This document shows positions 52,716-63,354 of a DNA stretch of 64,000 bases, piece after piece. The notes under the pieces were generated by a model. It worked only from the letters and a program-made list of their open reading frames with translations. It ran no database searches and was not told where the DNA came from. The DNA lies in the NCBI GenBank assembly GCA_028285585.1, contig JANQOU010000006.1, positions 496,001 through 560,000 on the forward strand. The letters run 5' to 3'. Origin of the DNA: Acidimicrobiia bacterium. Lineage in GTDB: Bacteria; Actinomycetota; Acidimicrobiia; Spongiisociales; ZC4RG35. The position numbers and the translations under genes were made by a program. Each line of letters starts with the position of its first letter. Within the stretch, counting starts at the first letter, position 1.

Positions 52716-52752
52716 CTTGTCCTTCGGACAAGTTGGAGTTTGCCTCGCAAAC
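52716..52752 (-). terminator. Two tandem short hairpins after gyrA
   Basis: CTTGTCC-TTC-GGACAAG (52716-52732) and GTTTGC-CTC-GCAAAC (52738-52752) follow the gyrA stop on its downstream side. They may terminate or attenuate transcription before the DUF3566 gene, although no T-run is evident. Confidence 0.45.
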
Positions 52753-52779
52753 ATCCCCGCTCGTCCCAGCAGACGAACG

Positions 52780-55218
52780 CTAGATGACGTCTTCGTCGGA
52801 AACGATCGAGGCGGCCGAGAGGTCATTGCCCTCGCCGACATCGATCACCTTGACTCCGGTGCTGTCCCGCTTCTGACGGCTGATCTTCGACACCGGGGTG
52901 CGGATCCCCACACCTGCCGATGAGATGAGGAAGACCTCGTCCTCGTCTTGGACGGCCATCGCAGCAACCAGGTTCCCGCGAACCCGGGTGATCTTGAAGG
53001 CCTTGACGCCGATGCCACCGCGAGTCTGGCGGCGGAACTCGTCCATCTCGGTGCGTTTCCCGTAGCCACCCGAAGTCAGCAGCAGCACTCTGTCGCCGTC
53101 GACGTTGGAAGCGGCAGCAACCACCTGGTCGCTCTCACGGAGCTTGATGCCCCGGACGCCCTGGGTGCCACGGCCCATTGAGCGCAGGTCTTCCTCTTTG
53201 AACCTGATGCCCATCCCGTCGCGGGTGAAGATCAGGATGTCGTTCTGGCCGTTGCTCGTCTTGACCGTCACCAGCTCGTCATCATCGGCCAGCTTGATCG
53301 CGACCAGAGTCTGGTTGCGGGAGTCGTACTCCTTGAACTCCGTCTTCTTCGCCTGGCCCTTCTTGGTGACCATCACCAGGTAACGGCCGGTCTCATAGTC
53401 CCTGGTGTCGATGATGGCCTGCACGGTCTCTTCCGGCCCGAGGGGTAACACCGACTGGGCGAGCACACCTTTGGCAGTGCGGGACTGACGCGGGATGGCG
53501 TGCGCCTTCACACGGTGGACCAGGCCCTTGTTGGTGAAGAAGAGCAGGTAGGCGTGAGCGGTGGTGTGAACCAGGTGGCGAATCACGTCGTCACCCTTCA
53601 CCTCGGCTGCCTTCACTCCCCTGCCGCCCCGAGACTGGGTCCGGTAGGTGGACGCCGGGACCGACTTCACATAGCCGGCCTGGGAGACGGTGATGATCAG
53701 CTCGTCGTCGGCTATCAGGTCTTCGAGGCTGAGGTCACCCTCGTCGGGGACGATCCGGCTCCGCCGCTCGTCGGCAAATGACTCGCGGACTTCGCCAATC
53801 TCCTCTTTGATGATCGCCCAGCGCTTCTTGGGGTCGGCGAGGATGCCTTCCAGCTCCTTGATCGTCTCCTGAAGCTGGGCCAGCTCGGTCCTGAGCTTGT
53901 CCACCTCGAGAGCAGTGAGCCGCCGCAGCGGCATATCGAGGATGGCGTTTGCCTGGATCTCGCTGAGGTCGAAGGTCTCGATCAGGTTGGCGCGGGCTTC
54001 GGCCGTGTCAGCCGACCCTCGAATGATCTTGATGACCTCGTCGATGTTGTCGACGGCAATGATGAGGCCTTCGAGGATGTGGGCCCGGGCCTGGGCCTGG
54101 TCGAGGCGGAACTGAGTCCTTCGCTCGATGACCTCCATCTGATGATCGAGGTAGTAGCCGATCATCTCGGACAGGTTCAGCGTCCGCGGCACACCGTCGA
54201 CGAGGGAGACCATGTTGTACCCGAAGCTGTCCTGGAGCGGCGTGTTCTTGTAGAGCTGGTTGAGGACCACCTGGGGGACGGCGTCCTTCTTCAGCTCGAT
54301 CACCAGCCTTGTGCCCACCCTGTCGGACGACTCGTTGCGAACCTCGGCAATCCCGCCCATCTTCTTGGCGTCGACCAGGTCTTTGATCTTGGCGATGATC
54401 CTCTCGATGGACACCTGATAAGGAAGCTGGGTGACCACGATGGCGGTGCGCCCCTTGCGAACCTCTTGGACGTCACAGACCGCGCGGATCTTGACCGACC
54501 CGCGGCCCGTGGTGAGAGCGTCTTTGATCCCGGCCGTGCCCACCAGGAACCCGCCTGTGGGGAAGTCGGGGCCCTTGACGAATTGAAGAAGCTCCTCCGA
54601 AGTGGCGTCGGGGTTGTCGATCACGTGAAGGGCGGCGTCGATCACCTCGCCGAGGTTGTGTGGTGGGATGTTGGTGGCCATCCCCACCGCGATCCCCTGG
54701 GACCCGTTGACCAGCAGGTTGGGGAACCGGCTGGGCAGGACCGACGGCTCCTGGAGCTCGCCGTTGTAGTTCTCGACGAAGTCGACCGTGTCCTCGTTGA
54801 TCCCGTCGAGCAGGCGGGTGGACAGCTTGGTGAGACGACACTCCGTGTAACGGGCGGCGCCTGGCGGATCGTCGACGGTCCCGAAGTTGCCCTGAGGGTC
54901 GATGAGCAGCTGTCTCATCGAGAAGTCCTGTCCCATCCTGACCAGGGCGTCATAGATGGCTTGGTCGCCATGGGGGTGGTAATTGCCCATCACGTCACCG
55001 ACCACCTTTGAGCACTTGCGGTGGGCAGAGCTGGGGCTGATGTTGTTCTCGAACATCGAGTAGATGATCCGGCGCTGCACCGGCTTGAGCCCATCTCTGA
55101 CGTCGGGTAGCGCCCTGGAGACGATCACCGACATCGCGTAGTCGATGAAGCTGGCCTCCATCTCGGTGGTGATCTCGATCTCGGGCGCGCTGCCCATGGC
55201 CCTCTGCTCGTCGGTCAT
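52780..55218 (-). CDS. gyrA: DNA gyrase subunit A
   Basis: The breakage-reunion subunit of gyrase, 812 aa. The active-site tyrosine is Y124 (GAARYTECR). A GyrA-box-like SRGGRGVKA in the C-terminal wrapping domain supports gyrase rather than topoisomerase IV. The quinolone region reads [15 protein letters not shown]: Gln86 stands where Escherichia coli has Ser83, while Asp90 (E. coli Asp87) is kept. The ATG start lies 21 bp after gyrB. GyrA and GyrB together introduce negative supercoils. Confidence 0.97.
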   Translation of the reverse strand: MTDEQRAMGSAPEIEITTEMEASFIDYAMSVIVSRALPDVRDGLKPVQRRIIYSMFENNISPSSAHRKCSKVVGDVMGNYHPHGDQAIYDALVRMGQDFSMRQLLIDPQGNFGTVDDPPGAARYTECRLTKLSTRLLDGINEDTVDFVENYNGELQEPSVLPSRFPNLLVNGSQGIAVGMATNIPPHNLGEVIDAALHVIDNPDATSEELLQFVKGPDFPTGGFLVGTAGIKDALTTGRGSVKIRAVCDVQEVRKGRTAIVVTQLPYQVSIERIIAKIKDLVDAKKMGGIAEVRNESSDRVGTRLVIELKKDAVPQVVLNQLYKNTPLQDSFGYNMVSLVDGVPRTLNLSEMIGYYLDHQMEVIERRTQFRLDQAQARAHILEGLIIAVDNIDEVIKIIRGSADTAEARANLIETFDLSEIQANAILDMPLRRLTALEVDKLRTELAQLQETIKELEGILADPKKRWAIIKEEIGEVRESFADERRSRIVPDEGDLSLEDLIADDELIITVSQAGYVKSVPASTYRTQSRGGRGVKAAEVKGDDVIRHLVHTTAHAYLLFFTNKGLVHRVKAHAIPRQSRTAKGVLAQSVLPLGPEETVQAIIDTRDYETGRYLVMVTKKGQAKKTEFKEYDSRNQTLVAIKLADDDELVTVKTSNGQNDILIFTRDGMGIRFKEEDLRSMGRGTQGVRGIKLRESDQVVAAASNVDGDRVLLLTSGGYGKRTEMDEFRRQTRGGIGVKAFKITRVRGNLVAAMAVQDEDEVFLISSAGVGIRTPVSKISRQKRDSTGVKVIDVGEGNDLSAASIVSDEDVI

Positions 55219-55239
55219 CGGTCTCCCAACTCTCCTAAC

Positions 55240-57255
<2,016 letters not shown>

Positions 57256-57294
57256 TTACTCGATGATGGGCCCGAGAACTAATCCATCGCGGTC

Positions 57295-57603
57295 TCAACC
57301 ACGCCCGGGTGGAACCACCTCTACCCCTTCGATTTCCCTTGTTCCATAACGGTTTTTGAGGTTCTCAACAAGACTCGACTCGCCGTACCTGAGAAAAGCC
57401 ACCATCGACGGAGACTGGGCCTCCACAACGAGGGTCCTGCCCCTCACGTAGAGCGGTTTCGAGCGCCCCACCCATGGGCTCCCGGCTAGCTCTTCCCAAT
57501 CGGCAACGATCTTCGACATGAGCACCGGGTCGGGAAGCCCGAGCTTCTTGAAAACGTCGTCGATCGTCTCGTTGAAAGGCTCCAGGTCACCTCTGTCAGT
57601 CAT
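57295..57603 (-). CDS. DciA-like protein (DUF721)
   Basis: A 102-residue DUF721 protein, placed between recF and gyrB as in many actinobacteria. DVFKKLGLPDPVLMSKIVADWEELAGSPWVGRSKPLYVRGRTLVVEAQSPSMVAFLRYGESSLVENL is the family core. DciA proteins load or assist the replicative helicase. I took the ATG overlapping the recF stop (ATGA); the frame is open nine codons further upstream inside recF. Confidence 0.88.
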   Translation of the reverse strand: MTDRGDLEPFNETIDDVFKKLGLPDPVLMSKIVADWEELAGSPWVGRSKPLYVRGRTLVVEAQSPSMVAFLRYGESSLVENLKNRYGTREIEGVEVVPPGRG

Positions 57604-58691
57604 CTCACAGCCCCGTCGGCCACCTGCCACGATCTGCCCGAGACAGGCACGTCCTCGGGTCTGGCAGACGAGATGATGGTTTGGGTGCCCGCCGGCAGCG
57701 CTACGCCGAGAGCGGACGATCTCTTGGCATCCAACTCGGAGAACACATCGTCCAGAAGCAGCACGGGCGCCTCACCTGTTGCATCCGCTATCGACCGATG
57801 CGCAGCGAGCTTCACCGCAAGTGCCATCGTTCTCTGCTCACCCTGACTCCCATGTGTTCTCGCCTCGTGCCCGTCGATCGCAAATCCCGGCTCGTCGCGA
57901 TGAGGGCCCACTGACGTTGCCCTTCTTTCGTGATCGTGCCGCCGCGAGGCTTCAAGACCCTTGGCGATCAGCTCGGCGTAGTCGGCGGCGCCGGCCGAGC
58001 CCAGTTCGACATCCCAAGTGGGCCGGTAGGTGAACACCGCCTCGGCGGCTTCACCGGCGATCTCTGCATAGGCGGCGCTCAGAGCGGGTGTGACGGTCTC
58101 GACGACACGTGCTCGCCGCGCCACCACTCTCCCGCCGGCCTGTGCAAGACGAGAGTCCCAAACGGAGAGGGTGACGTCGTCGCGATCGCCGGCTTTGAGA
58201 AAGGCGTTCCGCTGACGCAGAGAGCGCTCGTACTCGGCTTGGTCTAGGTGAGCCGCCGGCCAGAGCTGCACGGCGATGTCGTCGAGAAGGTCACGACGAT
58301 ACGCAGGCCCCCGCTTCACCAAATCGAGGTCTTCGGGCAGGAAGGCGACAACGCGGATCACACCGAGGAGGTCCGCAGTGCGCTTGAGGCGGGTCTTGTC
58401 CACCTGGGTCCTCCGGGATCCCTGGGACGGGATTTCGATCTCGATCAGGCGGTCCCTCTCCTCACTCGTGATGCCAGATCGAATCACCGCGGCGTCTGTC
58501 TCGTCGGCTATCAGAGCGGCGTCAGGAACCGATCGGAACGATTTGAGCGTCGACAGGTAGGCGATGGCCTCGAGAAGGTTGGTCTTCCCGGCTCCGTTGG
58601 AGCCGATGAGGAGATTCACGCCCGGTTCGGGGCTCCATTCGAGTGTGTGATAAGACCGGTAATCGAGCAGTGAGAGCCAGTCGACTCTCAT
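57600..58691 (-). CDS. recF: DNA replication and repair protein RecF
   Basis: An SMC-like ATPase that helps load RecA at gaps. The Walker A motif is IGSNGAGKTNLLEAIAYLSTLKSFR. The signature and Walker B are in THGSQGEQRTMALAVKLAAHRS and VLLLDDVFSELDAKRS. The 363-aa length is normal. Its ATG directly follows the dnaN stop, and it overlaps the DUF721 gene by 4 bp. Confidence 0.95.
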   Translation of the reverse strand: MRVDWLSLLDYRSYHTLEWSPEPGVNLLIGSNGAGKTNLLEAIAYLSTLKSFRSVPDAALIADETDAAVIRSGITSEERDRLIEIEIPSQGSRRTQVDKTRLKRTADLLGVIRVVAFLPEDLDLVKRGPAYRRDLLDDIAVQLWPAAHLDQAEYERSLRQRNAFLKAGDRDDVTLSVWDSRLAQAGGRVVARRARVVETVTPALSAAYAEIAGEAAEAVFTYRPTWDVELGSAGAADYAELIAKGLEASRRHDHERRATSVGPHRDEPGFAIDGHEARTHGSQGEQRTMALAVKLAAHRSIADATGEAPVLLLDDVFSELDAKRSSALGVALPAGTQTIISSARPEDVPVSGRSWQVADGAVR

Positions 58692-59774
58692 TCAAACCCG
58701 GACGGGCATCAGCAGATAGAGGAAGTCTCCTTCGCTGCCGGTGTCGATGACACTTGGCTTATACGAGTCGATCACCTGGATGCGGATCTTGTCGCCTGGC
58801 ATAGCGGCGACACCGTCCTGCAAGTAACGGGGATTGAAAGCGATAGATACTTCTTCGTCCGAGCCGCTGTACTCCCCGGGCAGGTGCTCGGTCTCCCCAC
58901 CGACATCCTGTCTGCTCACCGCGACCTCGACCCCGCCATCCATCATCTTCAGCTTCACCGGGATGTGATCTTCGGCAACCAGCGTCACCCGGCCCAGAGC
59001 CTCCAGCAAAGCCTCCTTGTCGAGGATCACCTGATTCGGGTAGGCGTCCGGCAGCAACGACTGGTACTTGGGGAAGTTCCCGTCGATGAGCCTCAGGCGG
59101 AGTGTCCCCCGATCTGACGTGAACACGGCCTCTCGATCACGCAGCTGTGCCGTCACCTTGGGAGCGCCGATTGTGCGAGGCAGTTCCCGTAATCCACGAG
59201 CAGGGACCAAGCCGGTTCCCTCGAGGCCTACACCACTGAGATCGCGCTTGGCCAGGCGGTAGGAATCCGTGGCCACCATCCTCAGGCCATCGTCGGAAGT
59301 CTCGAAGAGGACACCGGTGAGGATGGGGCGGGCACCGTCACCCGATGCGGCGATGGTCACCTGGCCGACAGCTTCAGCCAAAGCCTCGCCGTCCACCTCC
59401 ACGCCGTCCGAAACCAGATCTTCCTGAACCGGGAAGTCATCGACCGTGAGCGGGCGAAGTGTGAACTTGGGCCCGTTGCCTTGGATCTCGATGTCTGTCT
59501 CAGTCACCCCGATCGTCACCTGCCCCGGTGGCATCTTGCGCACTGCCTCTGAGAGCAGCCGCCCCGGAATCACAGCTCGACCCTCTTCGAGCACCTCGAC
59601 TTCCGCCTGGGTTCGAACGGTCATGTCGAGATCGGTCCCGGTCACTCTGAGCGTTGTGCCCGCAACTTCACAGAGAAGACCCTGGAGGACCGGGAGAGCA
59701 GTTCTGGTGCCAACAGCCCGATTGGCTCTGGCGAGCACATCAGCGAGGTCATCTCGTTGAGCTCGGATTCTCAC
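58692..59774 (-). CDS. dnaN: DNA polymerase III beta subunit (sliding clamp)
   Basis: A ring-shaped processivity clamp. The three-repeat fold is recognised from the N-terminal LADVLARANRAVGTRTALPVLQGLLCEV, the central DSYRLAKRDL and the C-terminal hydrophobic binding pocket region ending FLYLLMPVRV. The 360-aa protein is slightly shorter than usual. It lies 171 bp after dnaA and is directly followed by recF. Confidence 0.96.
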   Translation of the reverse strand: MRIRAQRDDLADVLARANRAVGTRTALPVLQGLLCEVAGTTLRVTGTDLDMTVRTQAEVEVLEEGRAVIPGRLLSEAVRKMPPGQVTIGVTETDIEIQGNGPKFTLRPLTVDDFPVQEDLVSDGVEVDGEALAEAVGQVTIAASGDGARPILTGVLFETSDDGLRMVATDSYRLAKRDLSGVGLEGTGLVPARGLRELPRTIGAPKVTAQLRDREAVFTSDRGTLRLRLIDGNFPKYQSLLPDAYPNQVILDKEALLEALGRVTLVAEDHIPVKLKMMDGGVEVAVSRQDVGGETEHLPGEYSGSDEEVSIAFNPRYLQDGVAAMPGDKIRIQVIDSYKPSVIDTGSEGDFLYLLMPVRV

Positions 59775-59970
59775 AGGTAGCTGTCCCTTCTTCTGTTGTT
59801 ATGAAGTTTCATTGAAGAGTATTAGTTGTAGTAGGGAGTTGTGAATCTGTGGACTTCGTTGTTTTCACTTGGTAGTTCTTAGCGATTTGGCTGGGGAATG
59901 TCATGTGGACGGTATCTGGGCAACCGGGGTAATCCAGGGGATAACTCAGGATGCTGTGGAAACACCACCA
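59775..59970. other. oriC: Probable origin of replication (dnaA-dnaN gap)
   Basis: The 171-bp gap is richer in A/T than its surroundings (about 59790-59890). It holds DnaA-box-like sequences TGTGGACTT (59848-59856) and TGTGGACGG (59904-59912), and TGTGGAAAC (59955-59963) at the dnaA end. The dnaA-dnaN gap is the usual actinobacterial oriC. The boxes are imperfect and few, so the upstream cluster at 61.35-61.57 kb may also contribute. Confidence 0.5.
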
Positions 59971-61325
59971 CCTTTCCTCAGCTCCTGTGTGAGTTGATTC
60001 ACCCTGTCGAACACGGCCCGGTCCGATCTGAGGATGCGCTTCACCTTCTCCACCGAGTGGAGGACCGTGGTGTGGTCTCTGTTGAAGTGCTCGCCGATCT
60101 TGGGAAGCGAGAGGTCGGTGAGCTCGCGGCACAAGTACATGGCGATCTGCCGGCACAACACGAGAGGCTGGCGCCGACTCGAGCTGAGCACGTCTTCGAC
60201 GCTGAACCCGAAGGCTTGGGCTGTGGTCCGGATGATGGTCTCGGGGCCGAGGGGAACCAGCTCGTCGGTGGTGACGATGTCCTGGAGAACCCGCTCGGCT
60301 GTGTCGAGGTCGATGTCTCGCCGGTTCAGCGCCGACCAAGCCGTCACTCGGGTCAGTGCACCTTCGAGCTCCCGGATGTTGTCCGAGACGAGCCCCGCGA
60401 TGTACTCCAGGACCTCGAGCGGCACGGGCCGCGGCGCGAACTCGGCGTTCCTCTTCAAGATGGCCAGTCGGGTCTCCACGTCTGGCGGCTGGATGTCGGT
60501 CAAGAGGCCCCATTCGAAGCGGCTCCTCAGCCGGTCTTCCAACGTTGACAGGTTTCGGGGATGACGATCGGAGCTGATCACCATTTGCTTGCCCGACTCG
60601 TACAGCGAGTTGAAGGTGTGGAAGAACTCTTCGAGGATCTGCTCCTTGCCTTCGAAGAACTGGACGTCGTCGAGGAGGAGGATGTCGACGCTGCGGTAGC
60701 GGGCCTTGAAATCGTCGGGCCGCTTCCGCCTGATGGAGTCGATGAAATCGTTCAGGAAGTTCTCGGAAGACACATAGCGAACCACCAGGTCGGGGTACAT
60801 CTCCAAGGCCTGGTGGCCGACGGCGTTGAGCAGGTGGGTTTTCCCGAGGCCTGCGCCGCCATAGATGAACAACGGGTTGTAGTGGGCGCCGGGCTGTTCG
60901 GCGACCGCCATCGCCGCGGCCCACGCGAATCGGTTCGACTGGCCGACGACGAAGCTCTCGAACCGGTATCGCGTGATCAGGTTGGTCGCCTTGGTGCCAG
61001 TGGATGCGTCGGGAACGGAGGGCTTCTCCGTCGGCTCCTCGCCAAGGGGCAAAGGCTGTTCCGCCGGGGTGACGTCGCTCACCCGGTATTGGGGCAATGC
61101 CTGGCTGTCGAAAGCCGTCCGATACGCCTCTGTCACCAGGTCGCCGTGTTTGTCGCGAACCCAGCGCAGGTGGAACTCTGTGGGTGCCACGAGGACCACT
61201 TCGTCCCCGTCGAAGTCGGGCTCCAGTCTCGAGAGCCAGGTCTCCCAATTGCTCTGCGAGACACCGACACGCAGAAACTCGCGAAAATCGGTCCAGCTGT
61301 CGGTTGCTTTTTGTGCCTGAGTCAA
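59946..61325 (-). CDS. dnaA: Chromosomal replication initiator protein DnaA
   Basis: An AAA+ initiator. Walker A is GGAGLGKTHLLNAVG, Walker B is ILLLDDVQFFEG, and the C-terminal DNA-binding signature is HFNRDHTTVLHSVEKV. I chose the TTG at 61325 because GGAGGAG lies seven bases upstream, giving 459 aa. The frame is open to a GTG at 61412, but that extension reads through a cluster of DnaA boxes and lacks a ribosome-binding site. Confidence 0.95.
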   Translation of the reverse strand: MTQAQKATDSWTDFREFLRVGVSQSNWETWLSRLEPDFDGDEVVLVAPTEFHLRWVRDKHGDLVTEAYRTAFDSQALPQYRVSDVTPAEQPLPLGEEPTEKPSVPDASTGTKATNLITRYRFESFVVGQSNRFAWAAAMAVAEQPGAHYNPLFIYGGAGLGKTHLLNAVGHQALEMYPDLVVRYVSSENFLNDFIDSIRRKRPDDFKARYRSVDILLLDDVQFFEGKEQILEEFFHTFNSLYESGKQMVISSDRHPRNLSTLEDRLRSRFEWGLLTDIQPPDVETRLAILKRNAEFAPRPVPLEVLEYIAGLVSDNIRELEGALTRVTAWSALNRRDIDLDTAERVLQDIVTTDELVPLGPETIIRTTAQAFGFSVEDVLSSSRRQPLVLCRQIAMYLCRELTDLSLPKIGEHFNRDHTTVLHSVEKVKRILRSDRAVFDRVNQLTQELRKGGGVSTAS

Positions 61326-61350
61326 AGGCCCACTCCTCCCGCCGGCGCCG

Positions 61351-61563
61351 TTGTCCACAGATAGATCCACACCTGTGGAAAGGACTGTGAACATCTCAGA
61401 GCCGGTCTTCACTTGCTACGTGGGGCGGCGTCGTCATCCAGCAAGGACAAAGGGAAGTTGGCACGCTCCCAGGTTCTAGACGGGCGAGTATCGGATGACC
61501 AAAAAAACGAGTCAAGATCGCGAGAATCGGCGGTGTGGATGAGTTTGCCTCTTCCTTTCCACA
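61351..61563. promoter_or_regulatory. DnaA-box cluster upstream of dnaA
   Basis: TTGTCCACA (61351-61359), AGATCCACA (61363-61371) and the inverted TGTGGAAAG (61374-61382) lie within 32 bp. TGTGGATGA (61534-61542) and CTTTCCACA (61555-61563) lie farther up. They could mediate dnaA autoregulation or form part of a bipartite origin. The 61326-61777 gap has no supported gene and must hold the divergent dnaA and rpmH promoters. Confidence 0.6.
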
Positions 61564-61777
61564 GCGAAATCCCAGGTAGAAAGGGTTTTCGGTTTCTGAG
61601 AATTCTGGAGACCGGGCTCAGAATCGACCGATCCGGCTTGGGCATCTTTTCGCGACCTTGCCGATTTCTTCGCGACTTCCCGGTGAACCTGCTGCCAAAT
61701 CGGCGTGCCCGGCTTTGACATAGCAAAATGCCGATCCGTAACCTGTAACTCTCCCCTCCTTCTACCGATTGTTTGTC

Positions 61778-61912
61778 ATGAAGAGGACCTACCAACCAAA
61801 AGTACGTCGCCGTAAGCGTCGTCATGGCTTCCGTCACCGAATGCAGACCCGTGCTGGCCGCGCCACTCTCCGTTCGCGCCGTCAGAAGGGTCGGAAGCGT
61901 CTCGCTGCCTGA
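61778..61912 (+). CDS. rpmH: 50S ribosomal protein L34
   Basis: A 44-residue, very basic protein: [19 protein letters not shown], then the conserved [21 protein letters not shown] ending in AA. It is the first gene to the right of the origin. No clear Shine-Dalgarno sequence precedes the ATG. The rnpA reading frame begins inside its second half. Confidence 0.96.
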   Translation: MKRTYQPKVRRRKRRHGFRHRMQTRAGRATLRSRRQKGRKRLAA

Positions 61913-62231
61913 TTTCGAATCCCTCCGTAGCTCTAAGGATTTCCGTAGAGTTCTCTCGAAGGGACGACGACGACGCCAGGGCGCCATCGTCATGGTCACC
62001 TCGCCAGGAAGACCAGGACCTCCTCGGCTCGGGCTCGTTGTTTCCCGGAGCAGCGGAAACGCTGTCACCCGGAACCGAATCAAGAGACGGCTCAGGCATG
62101 CGGCTGCCGTCTCGCCACTACAACCAGGAATTGACTACGTGATCATCGCCAATAGCCAGGTGGCCGAGGTTTCCTTCGCCCGTCTTCAGGGTTGGTTGGA
62201 CCGCGCCTTGTCGGAGGCCACGGATGCTTGA
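61824..62231 (+). CDS. rnpA: Ribonuclease P protein component
   Basis: The protein cofactor of RNase P, which matures tRNA 5' ends. The conserved core runs from [22 protein letters not shown] to [22 protein letters not shown] (the RNR motif) and DYVIIAN. No ATG, GTG or TTG lies near the usual family start (MLPxxxRLRxSxDF). The only ordinary starts in frame are ATG 61824 and GTG 61851, both inside rpmH in another frame; a CTG at 61905 matches the family start better. The overlap with rpmH is up to 89 bp. Confidence 0.88.
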   Translation: MASVTECRPVLAAPLSVRAVRRVGSVSLPDFESLRSSKDFRRVLSKGRRRRQGAIVMVTSPGRPGPPRLGLVVSRSSGNAVTRNRIKRRLRHAAAVSPLQPGIDYVIIANSQVAEVSFARLQGWLDRALSEATDA

Positions 62232-62469
62232 GTTGTTGAGACCGCGGTCCTGGGTGGTGGGGCTGATAAGGACCTACCAAAAATTGGTAAGTTCCAACAT
62301 GTCGCCGAACTGTCGCTATCAGCCAACCTGCTCGTCATACGCCGCGGAGGCAGTTGGCCGCTACGGGATCTTGCGTGGCGGATGGCTCGGGATCAGGCGG
62401 ATCGGCCGCTGCCACCCCCTTCGCGAGGGTGGATACGACCCGGTCCCGGACCAATGGAGGACGCAGTAG
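62224..62469 (+). CDS. yidD: Membrane protein insertion efficiency factor YidD
   Basis: An 81-residue protein with the conserved [62 protein letters not shown] core, including its conserved cysteines. It overlaps the rnpA end and is directly followed by yidC. It assists insertion of inner membrane proteins. Confidence 0.95.
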   Translation: MLELLRPRSWVVGLIRTYQKLVSSNMSPNCRYQPTCSSYAAEAVGRYGILRGGWLGIRRIGRCHPLREGGYDPVPDQWRTQ

Positions 62470-63354
62470 ATGGGTGCGCTATTCGACTCACTGATCAGCC
62501 TTTTGGGAACCGTTCTCAGTTTTTTCTACGACCTGCTGGTTCCTGCACTCAGTTCTGGTCTCGGGTATGGGTTATCGATCATCCTCCTCACGATTGCGAT
62601 CAACATCGTGGTCTTCCCGCTGACCTTGAAGCAGACCAGGGCAACTCGGGCATTCACCGCCCTCCAGCCGACGATCAAGAAGATCCAGGCGGAGTACAAA
62701 GAAGATCCCCAGGAGATGCAACGTCAGCTGATGGCGGCGCAGAAAGAAGCCGGCGCCACACCGGGTGGGTGCCTCCTCCCGCTTCTCGTGCAGATGCCCA
62801 TCTGGTTCGCTTTGTTCCGTTTGCTGCGAGACCCCCTGAATGCCGGTGGCAGCACGCCGTACGTCGATCCGGCGAGTGCATTGGGTCTGTCGATCGCCGA
62901 CGACGGAGGAAGCTCGTTCCTGGGGATGATGCTCGGCATCTCGCCGTCGCAAGCCATGGCCAATGGCATTACCTACGCACTCCCCTACCTGATCATGATC
63001 GCCCTGATGGTTGCGACTCAGTACATCCAGCAGTGGCATGCCACCTACGGGCAAGACCGGCCCAACCAGCCGGGTGCCGGGGCCCAGCAGGCGATCACCC
63101 GGATAATGCCTTTGTTCATTGGGTTTATTAGCTGGAACTTCCCGGCAGGGCTCGTGCTCTACTGGGCCACGTCAAACCTGTTCCGGTTGGGCCAGCAAGT
63201 GTTGATCTTTCGTATAGACGGACGCCCTCAGGCACCAGGCACAGCAGCATCTGAGCCGGAATCGGCACCAGACCCCGATCAGGACGGTGAGTCGACGCCG
63301 AAGAAGCCACAGCAGGGCGCCGCCGACAAGCGTCGTAGACGCAGGAGGAGATGA
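62470..63354 (+). CDS. yidC: Membrane protein insertase YidC/Oxa1
   Basis: The 294-residue insertase of the short, Gram-positive type without the large periplasmic domain. Oxa1 features: GYGLSIILLTIAINIVVFPLTLKQTRATRAFTALQP, the basic cytoplasmic hairpin with QRQLMAAQKEAGATPGGCLLPLLVQMPIWFALFRLLRD, and LVLYWATSNLFRLGQQ. The C-terminus is a highly basic tail. It overlaps khpB by 4 bp. Confidence 0.95.
   Translation: MGALFDSLISLLGTVLSFFYDLLVPALSSGLGYGLSIILLTIAINIVVFPLTLKQTRATRAFTALQPTIKKIQAEYKEDPQEMQRQLMAAQKEAGATPGGCLLPLLVQMPIWFALFRLLRDPLNAGGSTPYVDPASALGLSIADDGGSSFLGMMLGISPSQAMANGITYALPYLIMIALMVATQYIQQWHATYGQDRPNQPGAGAQQAITRIMPLFIGFISWNFPAGLVLYWATSNLFRLGQQVLIFRIDGRPQAPGTAASEPESAPDPDQDGESTPKKPQQGAADKRRRRRRR

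Noticed and set aside
59809-61248. A 479-codon open frame overlapping dnaA almost completely.
   Set aside because: It has an Arg/Pro-rich composition without any domain, as expected for an out-of-frame reading of a high-GC gene; dnaA is certain on the same strand.
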